A stretch of DNA of 64,000 nt from G020354785 sp964521285 (GCA_964521285.1 CAZFQS010000002.1:217472-281471); one strand, 5' to 3'; positions 48,976-58,162 are shown, numbered from the stretch's first letter. Made by a program: numbers and translations. Notes: generated from the sequence alone by a model not told the origin.

Positions 48976-50070
48976 CTACTTATGAACAATATTAACTATA
49001 CATTTCTTAGGTGCATTTATCTTAACCTTGGATAAGGGACTTCCATATCCTATTTTACCGTATGTCGACATTAATCTCTCATTTTCATTCAAAACTTTCT
49101 CCTCAGTTTTTGCCAGTTGTAACGGATAATTCAAAATTACATCCTGATTGTGTGTAATATCAATTACATATGCCGACCCCTTTTCAAAAATAAGATCAAG
49201 ATCCGTATATTCCGAATTTATATTAATAAAAGAAAAATATCTGTTAATAATCCCTACTGAAAAATCACCATATTTAAAACTATAATTCAGCTCATTATTT
49301 AGCTTATAAACAGTAAAATCAGAGAAATAACTATCACCATATAAATCATTTATTGATTGTATATATAATTTGTCTCTCCTGGAATTCAGCTTGAGAAAGT
49401 CAGCTTTATCAATATTAATTTTTGAGGACCGGCTGTCTATATTGAGCTTGTTAGCATCTTTTATATGAAAATCAGAATATGAAACAGTTATATTTCCATC
49501 ACGGATCGAATTAATAACACCGTCACCCGAGCTTATACTGATCACAGAGTTTCCATTCAGATTATTTGCTTTTAAATCACCATTTGATAGAATGATATTA
49601 ACATTTCCATCGAGGTCGTCGGTATATATATCGCCGAATTTATTCTCAACCTTAAAGTTGGCATATTTAGGCAGAAATACCAGGTAGTCAATAGTAACCT
49701 GATTTTCAGATGATATAATAGTTCCTGCAATGTCGATAATATCTGTAAATACTCCTCCTGATTTTTTCCCCAGCATTGTTTTGGCAACAACGTAGTAATC
49801 AGTACCAGTAAAATCAAAACTTATATTTTCTTTTAGCTTTCTTAGCTTTGTCTCATTATTTGTTTTTATTCTCAGATTAACTTTAAATTTCACAGAGTCA
49901 GTCTCCCAGGTAACGATATGCACCTTACCATATTTATTATAAATATCAATGGTTGTGTTACTGTTTATTTTATAAGACTTGGATACTTTCTTGGTATAAA
50001 GCTGTGCTTTTGTTGCCGTTACAAAAAACAAGGCAGCCAGTAATAAAAAAACTGTTTTTTTATAATTCAT
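48976..50070 (-). CDS. DUF4097-like putative adhesin-fold protein
   Basis: The protein has a signal peptide (AALFFVTATKA) and then a repetitive beta-strand region typical of DUF4097/head-GIN-like folds: NTTIDIYNKYGKVHIVTW, NFKVENKFGDIYTDDLDGNVNIILSNGDLKANNLNG and ISSGDGVINS. The ATG at 50070 (MNYKKTV) is chosen because it starts the signal peptide; the upstream ATG at 50097 would place extra charged residues before it. It overlaps the end of the anti-sigma-like gene by 11 bases and is the third gene of the sigma operon. Confidence 0.78.
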   Translation of the reverse strand: MNYKKTVFLLLAALFFVTATKAQLYTKKVSKSYKINSNTTIDIYNKYGKVHIVTWETDSVKFKVNLRIKTNNETKLRKLKENISFDFTGTDYYVVAKTMLGKKSGGVFTDIIDIAGTIISSENQVTIDYLVFLPKYANFKVENKFGDIYTDDLDGNVNIILSNGDLKANNLNGNSVISISSGDGVINSIRDGNITVSYSDFHIKDANKLNIDSRSSKINIDKADFLKLNSRRDKLYIQSINDLYGDSYFSDFTVYKLNNELNYSFKYGDFSVGIINRYFSFININSEYTDLDLIFEKGSAYVIDITHNQDVILNYPLQLAKTEEKVLNENERLMSTYGKIGYGSPLSKVKINAPKKCIVNIVHK

Positions 50071-50608
50071 AACAATTATATTTTTTATCGCTCTCATCTT
50101 TATCCGGTTTAATCTCTGATAATAATTCTTCCAAAATAGAAATCCGTAATCTATAATTTTGAATCATTGCATCAATTACTTCCTGATTCGCTATATTATC
50201 CTTCAAATCATTTTTAAGCTCAGCATAAAGGCTGTCCAGTTGATTCAGATCATATATTAATTCTTCTTCCAATGCAGGACAGGCAGATAGAATAGGCTTT
50301 ATTTCATTAAGTTTTTCGTTAAGCAGACCCGAATAATAGTTCTCTGCCTCTTTAAGCTCAGGGATTTCAACCTCTTTATCCTTGACCAGTGTAATCCTGG
50401 GAAATCCTTCATCAATGAACCTGTTAATCATATATGATATTATAAATATTAATAGTACGGCAGCCACCCTGCTTATAACCAATCTCAAGTTTATTGATTT
50501 TCCTGATCTAATGTTAGATTTTATCTTATCCCATATTCTTGAGTCTGGCTCATAAAAATCAAATTCTTCACGATTTTTTAAGACAAATTTTTCGAGTTTA
50601 TCTTTCAT
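50060..50608 (-). CDS. Putative anti-sigma factor-like membrane protein
   Basis: The 182-residue protein has a short cytoplasmic N-terminus (EFDFYEPDSRIWDKIKSNI), one membrane segment (about residues 46-63, VAAVLLIFIISYMI) and a periplasmic C-terminal part rich in charged heptads (coiled coil, about 80-170). Its start overlaps the sigma factor stop by four bases (TCATGA-like junction), a strong sign of translational coupling. Position, topology and size suggest an anti-sigma factor, although no zinc-binding anti-sigma motif is visible. Confidence 0.68.
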   Translation of the reverse strand: MKDKLEKFVLKNREEFDFYEPDSRIWDKIKSNIRSGKSINLRLVISRVAAVLLIFIISYMINRFIDEGFPRITLVKDKEVEIPELKEAENYYSGLLNEKLNEIKPILSACPALEEELIYDLNQLDSLYAELKNDLKDNIANQEVIDAMIQNYRLRISILEELLSEIKPDKDESDKKYNCYEL

Positions 50609-51159
50609 GACCTGGATTTTATTAATATTTCTTTAATTTTTTGCTTTGCCCTTGAATATTGTGATTTTGATGTTGACTCTGAAACACCCATTATTTGTGC
50701 AATCTCCGAATGATCATACCCCTCCAGTAAATAAAGGGAGAAGATTACTCGATACCCTTGCGGTAACTTATCCATCGCATTTTGCACATCTCTAACCTTT
50801 AGAGAAAGCGTATCAAGAATATCTTCTCCTTCATTTATGCCATCATTATCCGGCAAGTTATCTGTTAATACCAGCTCAGCTTTTTTTCGCTTTAGCGAAT
50901 TGATGCATTTGTTAATGACAATACGTTTTAACCAGACACCAAATGCTGATTCATACCTGAATGTATCGAGTTTTAAAAATGCCTCGGTAAATGATTCCTG
51001 TAACATATCTTCAGCCTCTTCCCTATTATTCATTATTCTATAACATATATTGTACATTGCCTTGGCATATAATTTATAGAGCTGATATTGGGCCTTTGAG
51101 TTCCCTGCTTTGCTCAACTCAATTATCTCCTTGTGTATGTTGTGATAAGCTACCGCCAA
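50605..51159 (-). CDS. ECF RNA polymerase sigma factor
   Basis: The 184-residue protein has sigma region 2 (YNICYRIMNNREEAEDMLQESFTEAF, with FGVWLKRIVINKCI following) and region 4 (LPQGYRVIFSLYLLEGYDHSEIAQIMG, SESTSKSQYSRAKQKIKEIL). The GYDHSEIA helix binds the -35 element. It is coupled to the anti-sigma-like gene. A GCAAC-N17-GTCATTA promoter ending 65 bases upstream suggests autoregulation. Confidence 0.93.
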   Translation of the reverse strand: MAVAYHNIHKEIIELSKAGNSKAQYQLYKLYAKAMYNICYRIMNNREEAEDMLQESFTEAFLKLDTFRYESAFGVWLKRIVINKCINSLKRKKAELVLTDNLPDNDGINEGEDILDTLSLKVRDVQNAMDKLPQGYRVIFSLYLLEGYDHSEIAQIMGVSESTSKSQYSRAKQKIKEILIKSRS

Positions 51160-51224
51160 TTTTCACTCAAATTATATCAAGAGAGTGCCTTAAATTATAA
51201 CTATTTACTTTTTTATGCCCTTTA

Positions 51225-51253
51225 TAATGACAATAAACTTAAAATAGGGTTGC
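51225..51253 (-). promoter_or_regulatory. ECF-type promoter of the sigma factor operon
   Basis: On the minus strand GCAAC (51249-51253) is separated by exactly 17 bases from GTCATTA (51225-51231). The twin motif before the head-GIN gene has the same spacing and the same seven-base -10 block, so both are probably read by the sigma factor encoded here. Confidence 0.7.
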
Positions 51254-51303
51254 ATAAACTATGTTAAAAGATATAAATATTTGAAGTTATTTCAAAATGG
51301 GTA

Positions 51304-51342
51304 GGGAACAGCGCCCTTTGCAGGGCGCTGTTCCCTTTTTTT
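51304..51342 (+). terminator. Perfect intrinsic terminator with no plus-strand gene before it
   Basis: A 14-bp perfect stem (GGGAACAGCGCCCT at 51304-51317 and AGGGCGCTGTTCCC at 51322-51335) with loop TTGC is followed by seven T residues (51336-51342). It is far more GC-rich than its surroundings. It acts on plus-strand RNA, yet the genes to the left up to 47 kb are all on the minus strand, so it may end a small RNA or block antisense transcription. Confidence 0.85.
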
Positions 51343-51395
51343 AAATAATTGGCATGAAGATTGGTGGATATTATGTTTTAATATTAACAATAAAC

Positions 51396-51403
51396 TAAAT
51401 TTG
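51396..51403 (+). promoter_or_regulatory. Candidate -7 element upstream of the 500-aa gene
   Basis: TAAATTTG matches TAnnTTTG and lies 39 bases before the start codon. The expected -33 position reads TATG rather than TTTG. Confidence 0.4.
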
Positions 51404-51441
51404 AAAATATTTAATATCAACATTAAATTATATTATTTTAT

Positions 51442-52944
51442 ATGACTGTAAATAAAGAATTAAAATTATTACCGCTCATAGCTTTAGCACTTATCTGTTA
51501 TATCAACAATGTATTCAGCCAGATTGACACCAGCAGGGTAAGCATTAAAACAGGTGATAAACATTTTGCTGACCGCAGTACAGAGTACCAGAAAATTATC
51601 GGATATGATGAAACAGGCTTTTATGTACTCAGGAAAGAATTCAGGTTTGTGCTTGAGCATTATGATAACAATCTTAATCTGACAAAAGCAGTTTATCCGA
51701 AATTATTTAAGGGATTAACCACATTTGAACTGGAATATGCCATTCTTTTCCATGGAAAATTATATTTATTTACAACCACCCAATATCTTAAGAAGAAAGT
51801 ACTGCATGTAGAAACTATTAATAAAAGTACCCTGGAACAAAATGATGACAGGCAGGTGTTTGCTGAGTTTCCTAATTTCGCAGGGAACTGGGCTGATATG
51901 CATTTTATGCTTTCAGAAAGAGAGAAAAAGCTTCTTGTCTGTGGCCAGATTCTTGCTTTCTGGAAAAGATCAATAGTGCAGGAAATGTTCGTCCTTGAGA
52001 AGGATCTTTCAGTTGACTGGCATATCAGGAAAACATTATTCTTTGATCACAGAATGCCGTCAGAAAGAAAATTCTTTATAGATGATACGGGGAATGTATA
52101 TTTACTTGGACAAACTTACCAGGTAGGCTTGTTTAACTTCCAGCTTGATCAAAAGAATCAGTTTGTTATTATAGGATATACTAATAAAGGAAATGATGTT
52201 GATAAGTACTATATTAAACTTACAGGTAAATTCATCAGGGAATTATTAATGGAAAGCGGAAATGATAACAATCTTTTTTGTGCCGGTTTATATTCTGAAA
52301 GGGCAAGATATGGGGTATCAGGCGCTATATGCTTTACTGTAGATAATAATATTAAGAAAATTACCGGTCAGAATTTTGTGCATCTTGATCCGGAAGCAGA
52401 TAAAAACATTTTAATGCCGGGTGATGAATCAAAACAAATTCTTGTAAGCCATAAGGCAAATTATCTTAAAGTCAGAAAAAACGGCAATTTTATTTTTACT
52501 GTTGAACAGCAGTTAAACCAGAACTATGATAATTTTAATGAAATTCTCTTGTTTTGTTTCAGACCCAACGGGACAGTTGCATGGAGGCAGACTATTAATA
52601 AAAAACAAACATATAATGATCTGGAAGATGACAACTTTTGTTCCTATGCCTTATTTGCCCCTTTGGATGAAAATACTATTGAAATATTATATAATGACAA
52701 TGCAAAGAATTATTTATTAAAAGAGAATAATAAACTGCGCACTTTCCACCCGTCAGCAAAATCTTTTCTTGTACAGGTGGAAATCGATGAGTATGGTCTG
52801 GCTAGTATACATCCTGTCATGTACCGCAAAAGAAAAAGAGACCCTGTTCCGTTAGTTCTTGAATTTTACGATACAAAGACAAACAGTGTTATTATCTTAA
52901 ATAAGAGACACATCAAATACAAATACAGTAAGCTGAGTTTTTGA
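51442..52944 (+). CDS. Secreted protein of unknown function (500 aa)
   Basis: A signal peptide (LLPLIALALICYINNVFSQ) is followed by a beta-rich sequence with repeated blade-like units (YDETGFYVLRKEF, LFHGKLYLFTTTQYL, DDTGNVYLLGQTYQ, NNLFCAGLYSERARYG, RKNGNFIFTVEQQL), which suggests a beta-propeller. There is no sorting domain or lipobox, so a periplasmic location is likely. I do not recognise the family. It stands alone, transcribed toward the TPR-phosphatase gene on the other strand (15-bp convergence). Confidence 0.7.
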   Translation: MTVNKELKLLPLIALALICYINNVFSQIDTSRVSIKTGDKHFADRSTEYQKIIGYDETGFYVLRKEFRFVLEHYDNNLNLTKAVYPKLFKGLTTFELEYAILFHGKLYLFTTTQYLKKKVLHVETINKSTLEQNDDRQVFAEFPNFAGNWADMHFMLSEREKKLLVCGQILAFWKRSIVQEMFVLEKDLSVDWHIRKTLFFDHRMPSERKFFIDDTGNVYLLGQTYQVGLFNFQLDQKNQFVIIGYTNKGNDVDKYYIKLTGKFIRELLMESGNDNNLFCAGLYSERARYGVSGAICFTVDNNIKKITGQNFVHLDPEADKNILMPGDESKQILVSHKANYLKVRKNGNFIFTVEQQLNQNYDNFNEILLFCFRPNGTVAWRQTINKKQTYNDLEDDNFCSYALFAPLDENTIEILYNDNAKNYLLKENNKLRTFHPSAKSFLVQVEIDEYGLASIHPVMYRKRKRDPVPLVLEFYDTKTNSVIILNKRHIKYKYSKLSF

Positions 52945-52959
52945 ACCGTGCAAAGTGCT

Positions 52960-55900
52960 TCAAATCCTAATTCCCATAACCATAATATCATCTATCTGGT
53001 CATAATTTCCTTTCCAGGTGAAAAAGGTATTATCAAGTATTTCTCTTTGTTCATTTACAGGTTTATGATGAATCTCCAGCAGTAGTTCCCTGAATCGTCG
53101 AAATCCAAACTTTTTCCTGGTCTCACCTCCAAACTGATCCATATATCCGTCCGAGAAAATATACAACATATCGTCCTTGAACAGTTGAATTTTATGATTG
53201 CGAAAAGGCTTGTTATATCTGGCTGAAATCCCTATAGGCATTTTATCTGCCTTTACCTCCTGCAATTTTTTATTTCTTATTAAATATAAAGGATTATGTG
53301 CTCCTGAAAACTGAAGCATATTCGATTTCAAATCAATAATAATCAGCGCAATATCCATACCATCCTTTGCTTCATCTTCTCTGCCGGTCTGATGTAATGA
53401 ATTCATAACATTGGTCCTCAATTGTTCCAGTATTTCATGAGATTTGGCAGTATCACTCTTATTCACTATCTCATTCAGAAATGCAATACCAAGCATACTC
53501 ATAAATGCTCCCGGCACCCCGTGTCCTGTACAGTCAGCTACTGCAATTATGCTCTCCTTTTTCCTCTGTGTTGTCCAGTAATAGTCCCCGCTGACAATGT
53601 CTCTGGGTTTATTCAGAATAAAATGCTGTGGTAATATCCGGGTAACAAATTCTTCAGGCGGTAGAACTGCTTTCTGAATCCTGCTTGCATATCTGATACT
53701 ATCTGTTATTTGCTGTTTCTGGAGCGAAATAAGCCTGTTCTTTTCAATTAATTCAATATTTGCTTTTTTCTTTTGAATATACTGTCTGTAGATCATAAAA
53801 GAAAATACTACCAAAGCAATTAATCCTATAAACCCTAAGATTATAACAAGTTGCTGTCGTTTTGTCTTTTCTTTAACATTTGTTAACTCAAGATTCTTAA
53901 TTTCTATTTCTTTTTGCCTCCTTACAGCTTCATATTCAGCTAAAAGTTTCTGCTTTTGTATCTGTCTTCTCAGTGATGCGATTAAAGCTCTCTTGTCTTC
54001 TTCTCTCTCTTTTGAAACACCTTCAAATATTTGTATTTTATCATCACTTATAGTATGTTTTGCTTCAGCAAAGAGTTTTTGATAATCATAGGCTTTCTTA
54101 TAATCGTTCAGCAGGGAATAAACTTCTGAGAATGCCCTGTTGTTTCTTGCAGTAACTTCCGTATAACTGATTTCATCAGCAAGATCACTACTCCGCCTGT
54201 AGTATTCAAGGGCCTGATTATAGTCTTTTAATCCTTTATAGGCATTTCCAATATTATGTAAGGAAACGGCAATACCCTCTTTATAATCTATACCCTGTTT
54301 AATCTCAATTGACTGTTTATAATAGTCTATAGCTTTTCTAAACTTGTTCCTGCCATAGTTAATATTTCCAATATTATTGAGTGCTATTGAAATTTGTTTA
54401 TTGTCTCCAATTTTCTTTGTAACATCAAGTGACTGTTCATAATAATTTTTTGCATCATCAAACTTACCTAAATTGTAATATACACTACCTATGTTATTTA
54501 ATGTAGCTGCAATATTTTCTTCTCTGTTAAGATCCTTATCAATCTCGAGTGATTTCTGATAACTTTCAATAGCCTTTTCCAGATTGTTTTGCTCAAGGTG
54601 TATTTTTCCTATTTTATCATGTATTATTGATTCTTCTTCCTTTTCTTCCAGATTATGGACAATATTAAGTGACTGCTCATAAAAATCAACGGCTTTCTCA
54701 AACTGGTATGTATTCTCATAAACCTGCCCGATGTTATCCAGTATTACTGCTGAGATCTTTTTATTTCCCAGCTCCTCGTTTATTTTAAATGATTCTTTAT
54801 AATTATCTACTGCTGTTTCATATTTTCCTGAATCATAAAAAGCTACAGCAATATCGTTTAGTACTATTGAAGCCCCTCCACGATCTCCTGTTTCTTTTTT
54901 CAGATCAAGTGATTTATTATAGTATTCTATTGCTCTCCCAAGCTCATTATTATTATGATATGTATTCCCAATTTCACTTAATACTTCACTTGCCCCGGTT
55001 TTATCACCAGCCTCCTCTTTTTCTTTTAATGTCTTTAAATATTTGTTTATTTTTTCTTTATTTTCTTCCCTGATACTGTCAGAATCCATGATAACCGGAC
55101 CTTCCTTTATTCGTATGGCTGACAATTGTTCTTTTTCTTCTTTTAATGAAGCCAGTATTGCATTAATTTCCCCTATTCTTCGTTCAGGATATTTTTCATC
55201 TGGTTTTAATGCTGAACATCTTTTAAGCAACCTCTTAGCTTCCTCATATTTCTCCTGTGCGAGCAGATTTTTAGCTTTTTTTATTAAGTTGCTATATTCT
55301 TCGTCTCTGGCCTGCTCTTTTTCTTTCCGGTCTTCTTCAGGCTCTTCTGTCGTTGCCCTGGCCATTAATTCATTTATCTCAGATATCTTATTCTTAGGGT
55401 AATTTTCATCAGGTTTAACTTCCAGTGCCCGCTTGTATATTTTCATAGCATTATTGAAGTCTCTTTCTTTAAAGTAACCATCAGCACTTTTTACAAATTT
55501 GCTGTACTCTTCATATCTTGCCAGTTCTTTCTCTTTTTCTTTTAGTTCCTCAGCTTCCTTCCTTGCCTGTTCTATCTGCTTATCAATTTTATCAATCATG
55601 CTTTTCGGATAGTAAATATCTGATTTTATTGTCAGAGCTTTCTTGTAAGCATTTTTAGCAGCGGTTAAATTATCAGCCTTATATAAATTATCAGCCAGAC
55701 TGACTTGTTGTTCATATTTATTATCGATTTCATCAATTTTTGTTTTCGGATATTGCTCATTAGGAAAAATACCAAGTGCTTTTTTAAAATTCAGGGCTGC
55801 TTTCCCGAAATCTCCCAGGTTCAAATAATCATCTGCTAAAGAGATTAGCTTGTCGTAAGCCTGCTTCTTCCTGACAAAAACCTGTGTATAAATAGAATCA

Positions 55901-56724
55901 ATATCATTAATTTTATTCTCCGGGTATAGTTCATCAGGTTTATATATTGAAGCTTTTCTATATAATATGGCTGCCAGTTTATAGTTTTCATTGCTATAAT
56001 AATAATCCGCCTTTTCTATTGATTTTTGATAGTTTTCTTCTATTAACGCTTCTACTTTTATTAACTTGTTTATATTTTTAATCTGTGTTTTTGGATATGA
56101 TTCATTTGGAGAATACTCTGACGCATTTTCATATGCTATCCATGCATCTTCATAATTTGACTTGCCAAGAAGGCTATCGGCGGTATTTATTAGTCTTTTA
56201 TACTCCTTTTGCTTTAATACTGATAATTGATTTACTATTTTTTCAATCTCGCTGTTAACCTGATTTTCGACTTCTTTAACAGAATTAAATAACCAGCTGT
56301 TCCTGTCGAATACATATTTTTTTACTGGTTGATTAAAAACAGAGGTATTTAATCCGGGGACTATCTCAATCATGGGTATTTGCAGATCAAAAAATCCTTC
56401 GGTAACTCCTCCTGCCCTGATAATATCTTCATCAATTTTAGTCGAAATAATTATCTTCTTGGTGATAAAGCCTTCTTTGGAAACCTCAACAATATAGTCT
56501 TCACCGTAATTGACAGAAAAATCGAACCTCCCGTTTCTTCCGGTTATCACCTGTGACTCTATTTTTGAATGCAGGAGAACATTTATTACTGCTCCATTCA
56601 CTGCTTTGCCGTCATGTGTAACTATACCCTGAATATTTAATTGAAGAGTGTCACTATTATATGAACCGGTGACCAGAAAAATAAATAAAAGAAGAAACCT
56701 TAAGATAAAAGTATTCAGCTTCAT
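52960..56724 (-). CDS. TPR-repeat membrane sensor with C-terminal SpoIIE-type PP2C phosphatase (1254 aa)
   Basis: The order is: signal/membrane segment (about 5-22); a carboxypeptidase-regulatory-like beta domain (28-110, GIVTHDGKAVNGAVINV); an array of about six TPR-like units with the period AxxxYKKALxxKPDExYP and long charged linkers (about 150-540); a second array of about nine classical TPRs (590-930, each N-N-IG-x-x-Y and YY-x-QSL-x-I); a membrane helix near 985-1005 (LVIILGFIGLIALVVFSF); a coiled coil; and a SpoIIE phosphatase domain (about 1035-1254) with GDYYW, ADCTGHGVPGAFMSMLG and FSDGYMDQFGG. It probably senses an extracytoplasmic signal and dephosphorylates an anti-sigma antagonist-like partner. 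Confidence 0.88.
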   Translation of the reverse strand: MKLNTFILRFLLLFIFLVTGSYNSDTLQLNIQGIVTHDGKAVNGAVINVLLHSKIESQVITGRNGRFDFSVNYGEDYIVEVSKEGFITKKIIISTKIDEDIIRAGGVTEGFFDLQIPMIEIVPGLNTSVFNQPVKKYVFDRNSWLFNSVKEVENQVNSEIEKIVNQLSVLKQKEYKRLINTADSLLGKSNYEDAWIAYENASEYSPNESYPKTQIKNINKLIKVEALIEENYQKSIEKADYYYSNENYKLAAILYRKASIYKPDELYPENKINDIDSIYTQVFVRKKQAYDKLISLADDYLNLGDFGKAALNFKKALGIFPNEQYPKTKIDEIDNKYEQQVSLADNLYKADNLTAAKNAYKKALTIKSDIYYPKSMIDKIDKQIEQARKEAEELKEKEKELARYEEYSKFVKSADGYFKERDFNNAMKIYKRALEVKPDENYPKNKISEINELMARATTEEPEEDRKEKEQARDEEYSNLIKKAKNLLAQEKYEEAKRLLKRCSALKPDEKYPERRIGEINAILASLKEEKEQLSAIRIKEGPVIMDSDSIREENKEKINKYLKTLKEKEEAGDKTGASEVLSEIGNTYHNNNELGRAIEYYNKSLDLKKETGDRGGASIVLNDIAVAFYDSGKYETAVDNYKESFKINEELGNKKISAVILDNIGQVYENTYQFEKAVDFYEQSLNIVHNLEEKEEESIIHDKIGKIHLEQNNLEKAIESYQKSLEIDKDLNREENIAATLNNIGSVYYNLGKFDDAKNYYEQSLDVTKKIGDNKQISIALNNIGNINYGRNKFRKAIDYYKQSIEIKQGIDYKEGIAVSLHNIGNAYKGLKDYNQALEYYRRSSDLADEISYTEVTARNNRAFSEVYSLLNDYKKAYDYQKLFAEAKHTISDDKIQIFEGVSKEREEDKRALIASLRRQIQKQKLLAEYEAVRRQKEIEIKNLELTNVKEKTKRQQLVIILGFIGLIALVVFSFMIYRQYIQKKKANIELIEKNRLISLQKQQITDSIRYASRIQKAVLPPEEFVTRILPQHFILNKPRDIVSGDYYWTTQRKKESIIAVADCTGHGVPGAFMSMLGIAFLNEIVNKSDTAKSHEILEQLRTNVMNSLHQTGREDEAKDGMDIALIIIDLKSNMLQFSGAHNPLYLIRNKKLQEVKADKMPIGISARYNKPFRNHKIQLFKDDMLYIFSDGYMDQFGGETRKKFGFRRFRELLLEIHHKPVNEQREILDNTFFTWKGNYDQIDDIMVMGIRI

Positions 56725-56817
56725 TATAATTTATATTCAATACATTTATCGTTTAAAGTCGGCGAGAATGTAATTTACAACGTTTCTAACAAAATCTCAA
56801 ATTAAAATTGTTAATAT

Positions 56818-57651
56818 CTAATTAAAAATAATCTTTTGGGTAAATATTCTTTTATCATATATAATAACAATAAAATAAATTCCGGGTGCCAAAGCATCAG
56901 TATGAAAATAATATTGGTTATTGTCCGACTTATACAGTTTGAATGTTGAAATAAGTCTGCCCTGCAAATCGGCCAGGTAGATTTGCTTAACATTATCAAC
57001 TCCAATACTAATATTTACTATCTTGCCGGCAGGGTTTTGAAATATCTTAATATCCGGTGATGATCTGTCATTTACAAATGCAGAAAAATAATCATATCCG
57101 CAACTTTTAAGCTTACCGGAAGTTGCCTGTCTTGTATAGCTTAACTTCTCATATAATGAATCTCCGGGACACAGTGTACTGCATCCGTCTCTATGCCCTG
57201 CAATAACATGTAAATCAGGATTTAAAGGATGGGCGCTGGTTCCAAAAGGATTTAATGAATCTTTAGCGACTTTCCAGGTTATTAAATTTATAAGTGCATC
57301 AAGTGATTCCCGGGTCGGGAAGATATCCATGTAATTTCCCAGTATACAAATACCCATGGTACCTGTATTACTGCTGCAGAAATGGGCTCCCATTACATTA
57401 TCCTGTTCATAAATATCCGGATCCCTGCCTTTGTATATGGTTCCATCCTGGGCAATTACATAATTATAGCCAATATCAGACCATCCGTTAACCTGGGTAT
57501 GGCTTAAATATATATTTCTTATAACGTTTGTATAATCAGTAAGATCATTAGATGTGGCTGAGTGATGAATAATAATATTCTTAACCTTATGAACAATACG
57601 CTGATAGTCAGGTTCAGGTAAGTTTTCACGCCATACCTGCTGGTCAATCAT
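56818..57651 (-). CDS. T9SS N-acetylmuramoyl-L-alanine amidase, catalytic and sorting part (3' part of a split gene)
   Basis: This frame holds an amidase_2/PGRP domain with the zinc-ligand His in IIIHHSATS, then GYNYVIAQDGTIYKGRD, MGAHFCSSNTGTMGICILGNY and HVIAGHRDGCSTLCPGD, which includes the second His and the Cys/Asp pair. A T9SS sorting domain follows (KIFQNPAGKIVN to RIFTQKIIFN). It lacks a signal peptide although sorting needs one. Reading upstream in the same frame gives DADCSEPE directly before the annotated Met, which continues the family sequence. The missing N-terminus lies in the overlapping upstream ORF, separated by a frame change at an 11-A run. Confidence 0.87.
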   Translation of the reverse strand: MIDQQVWRENLPEPDYQRIVHKVKNIIIHHSATSNDLTDYTNVIRNIYLSHTQVNGWSDIGYNYVIAQDGTIYKGRDPDIYEQDNVMGAHFCSSNTGTMGICILGNYMDIFPTRESLDALINLITWKVAKDSLNPFGTSAHPLNPDLHVIAGHRDGCSTLCPGDSLYEKLSYTRQATSGKLKSCGYDYFSAFVNDRSSPDIKIFQNPAGKIVNISIGVDNVKQIYLADLQGRLISTFKLYKSDNNQYYFHTDALAPGIYFIVIIYDKRIFTQKIIFN

Positions 57652-58096
57652 TTCGGGCTCCGAACAGTCTGCATCTTTTTTTTTTTCGCCTTTCCTTTCT
57701 TAAATCCTTTTTTGTTGGAGAAGCGTTAATAAAATAGAACTCAGCTTCCTTTTTGATATTTCCCGGCCAGAAATGAAATTCTGACAATTTATTCCTGAAT
57801 ACAATAAGATTACTTGTTAATAATCCTGTTGTGTCCATGACATGGTTATCTGTCATCAGATAAACAGTATCATTTTCAGCAATGATATAGGAATCTTTAA
57901 AACTGCCTGAAGTATCAATTTTAACTACAAGTCCGGTCATAGGGAATTCTGGAGATATTAAAAATAAACTATCTGATGTTGCCTTGATTTCATTTATATA
58001 GGGTATTTCCAGTGTCATTTTCTTTACATACTGACCAAATCCTTTTGCCGACAGGAAAAGTATTATTAATAAACCGATAAGTCTAGGTCTGTTCAT
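57644..58096 (-). CDS. N-terminal part of the split T9SS amidase gene
   Basis: A signal peptide (LIILFLSAKGFGQ) and a beta-rich ~110-residue domain of unknown function (SDSLFLISPEFPMTGLVVKID, LIVFRNKLSEFHFWPG, AEFYFINASPTKK) end in the basic run RKERRKKK. Translation then slides over 11 consecutive A residues (57676-57686 as T on the plus strand) into RCRLFGARND and stops. Dropping one A (or adding two) would join residue 140 of this ORF to DADCSEPEM of the amidase frame and yield one protein of about 425 residues. Either transcript slippage makes the full protein or the gene is disrupted. Confidence 0.8.
   Translation of the reverse strand: MNRPRLIGLLIILFLSAKGFGQYVKKMTLEIPYINEIKATSDSLFLISPEFPMTGLVVKIDTSGSFKDSYIIAENDTVYLMTDNHVMDTTGLLTSNLIVFRNKLSEFHFWPGNIKKEAEFYFINASPTKKDLRKERRKKKRCRLFGARND
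57676..57686 (-). other. 11-A homopolymer at the amidase frame junction
   Basis: The plus strand shows 11 consecutive T residues, so the coding strand has A11. Codons read CGA AAA AAA AAA A in the upstream frame. A-runs of this length are classic sites of RNA polymerase slippage and of sequencing or replication indels. Confidence 0.9.
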
Positions 58097-58162
58097 TTAA
58101 ATGTATATCCGAATATATTAACTTATTATATTTTAGAATATTATAAATCCCTGCCAGCCAGT

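Noticed and set aside
55043..55402. A 119-codon plus-strand ORF inside the TPR-phosphatase gene
   Set aside because: It is antisense to the TPR coding sequence. Serine/leucine-rich composition is the expected mirror of Glu/Lys-rich codons.
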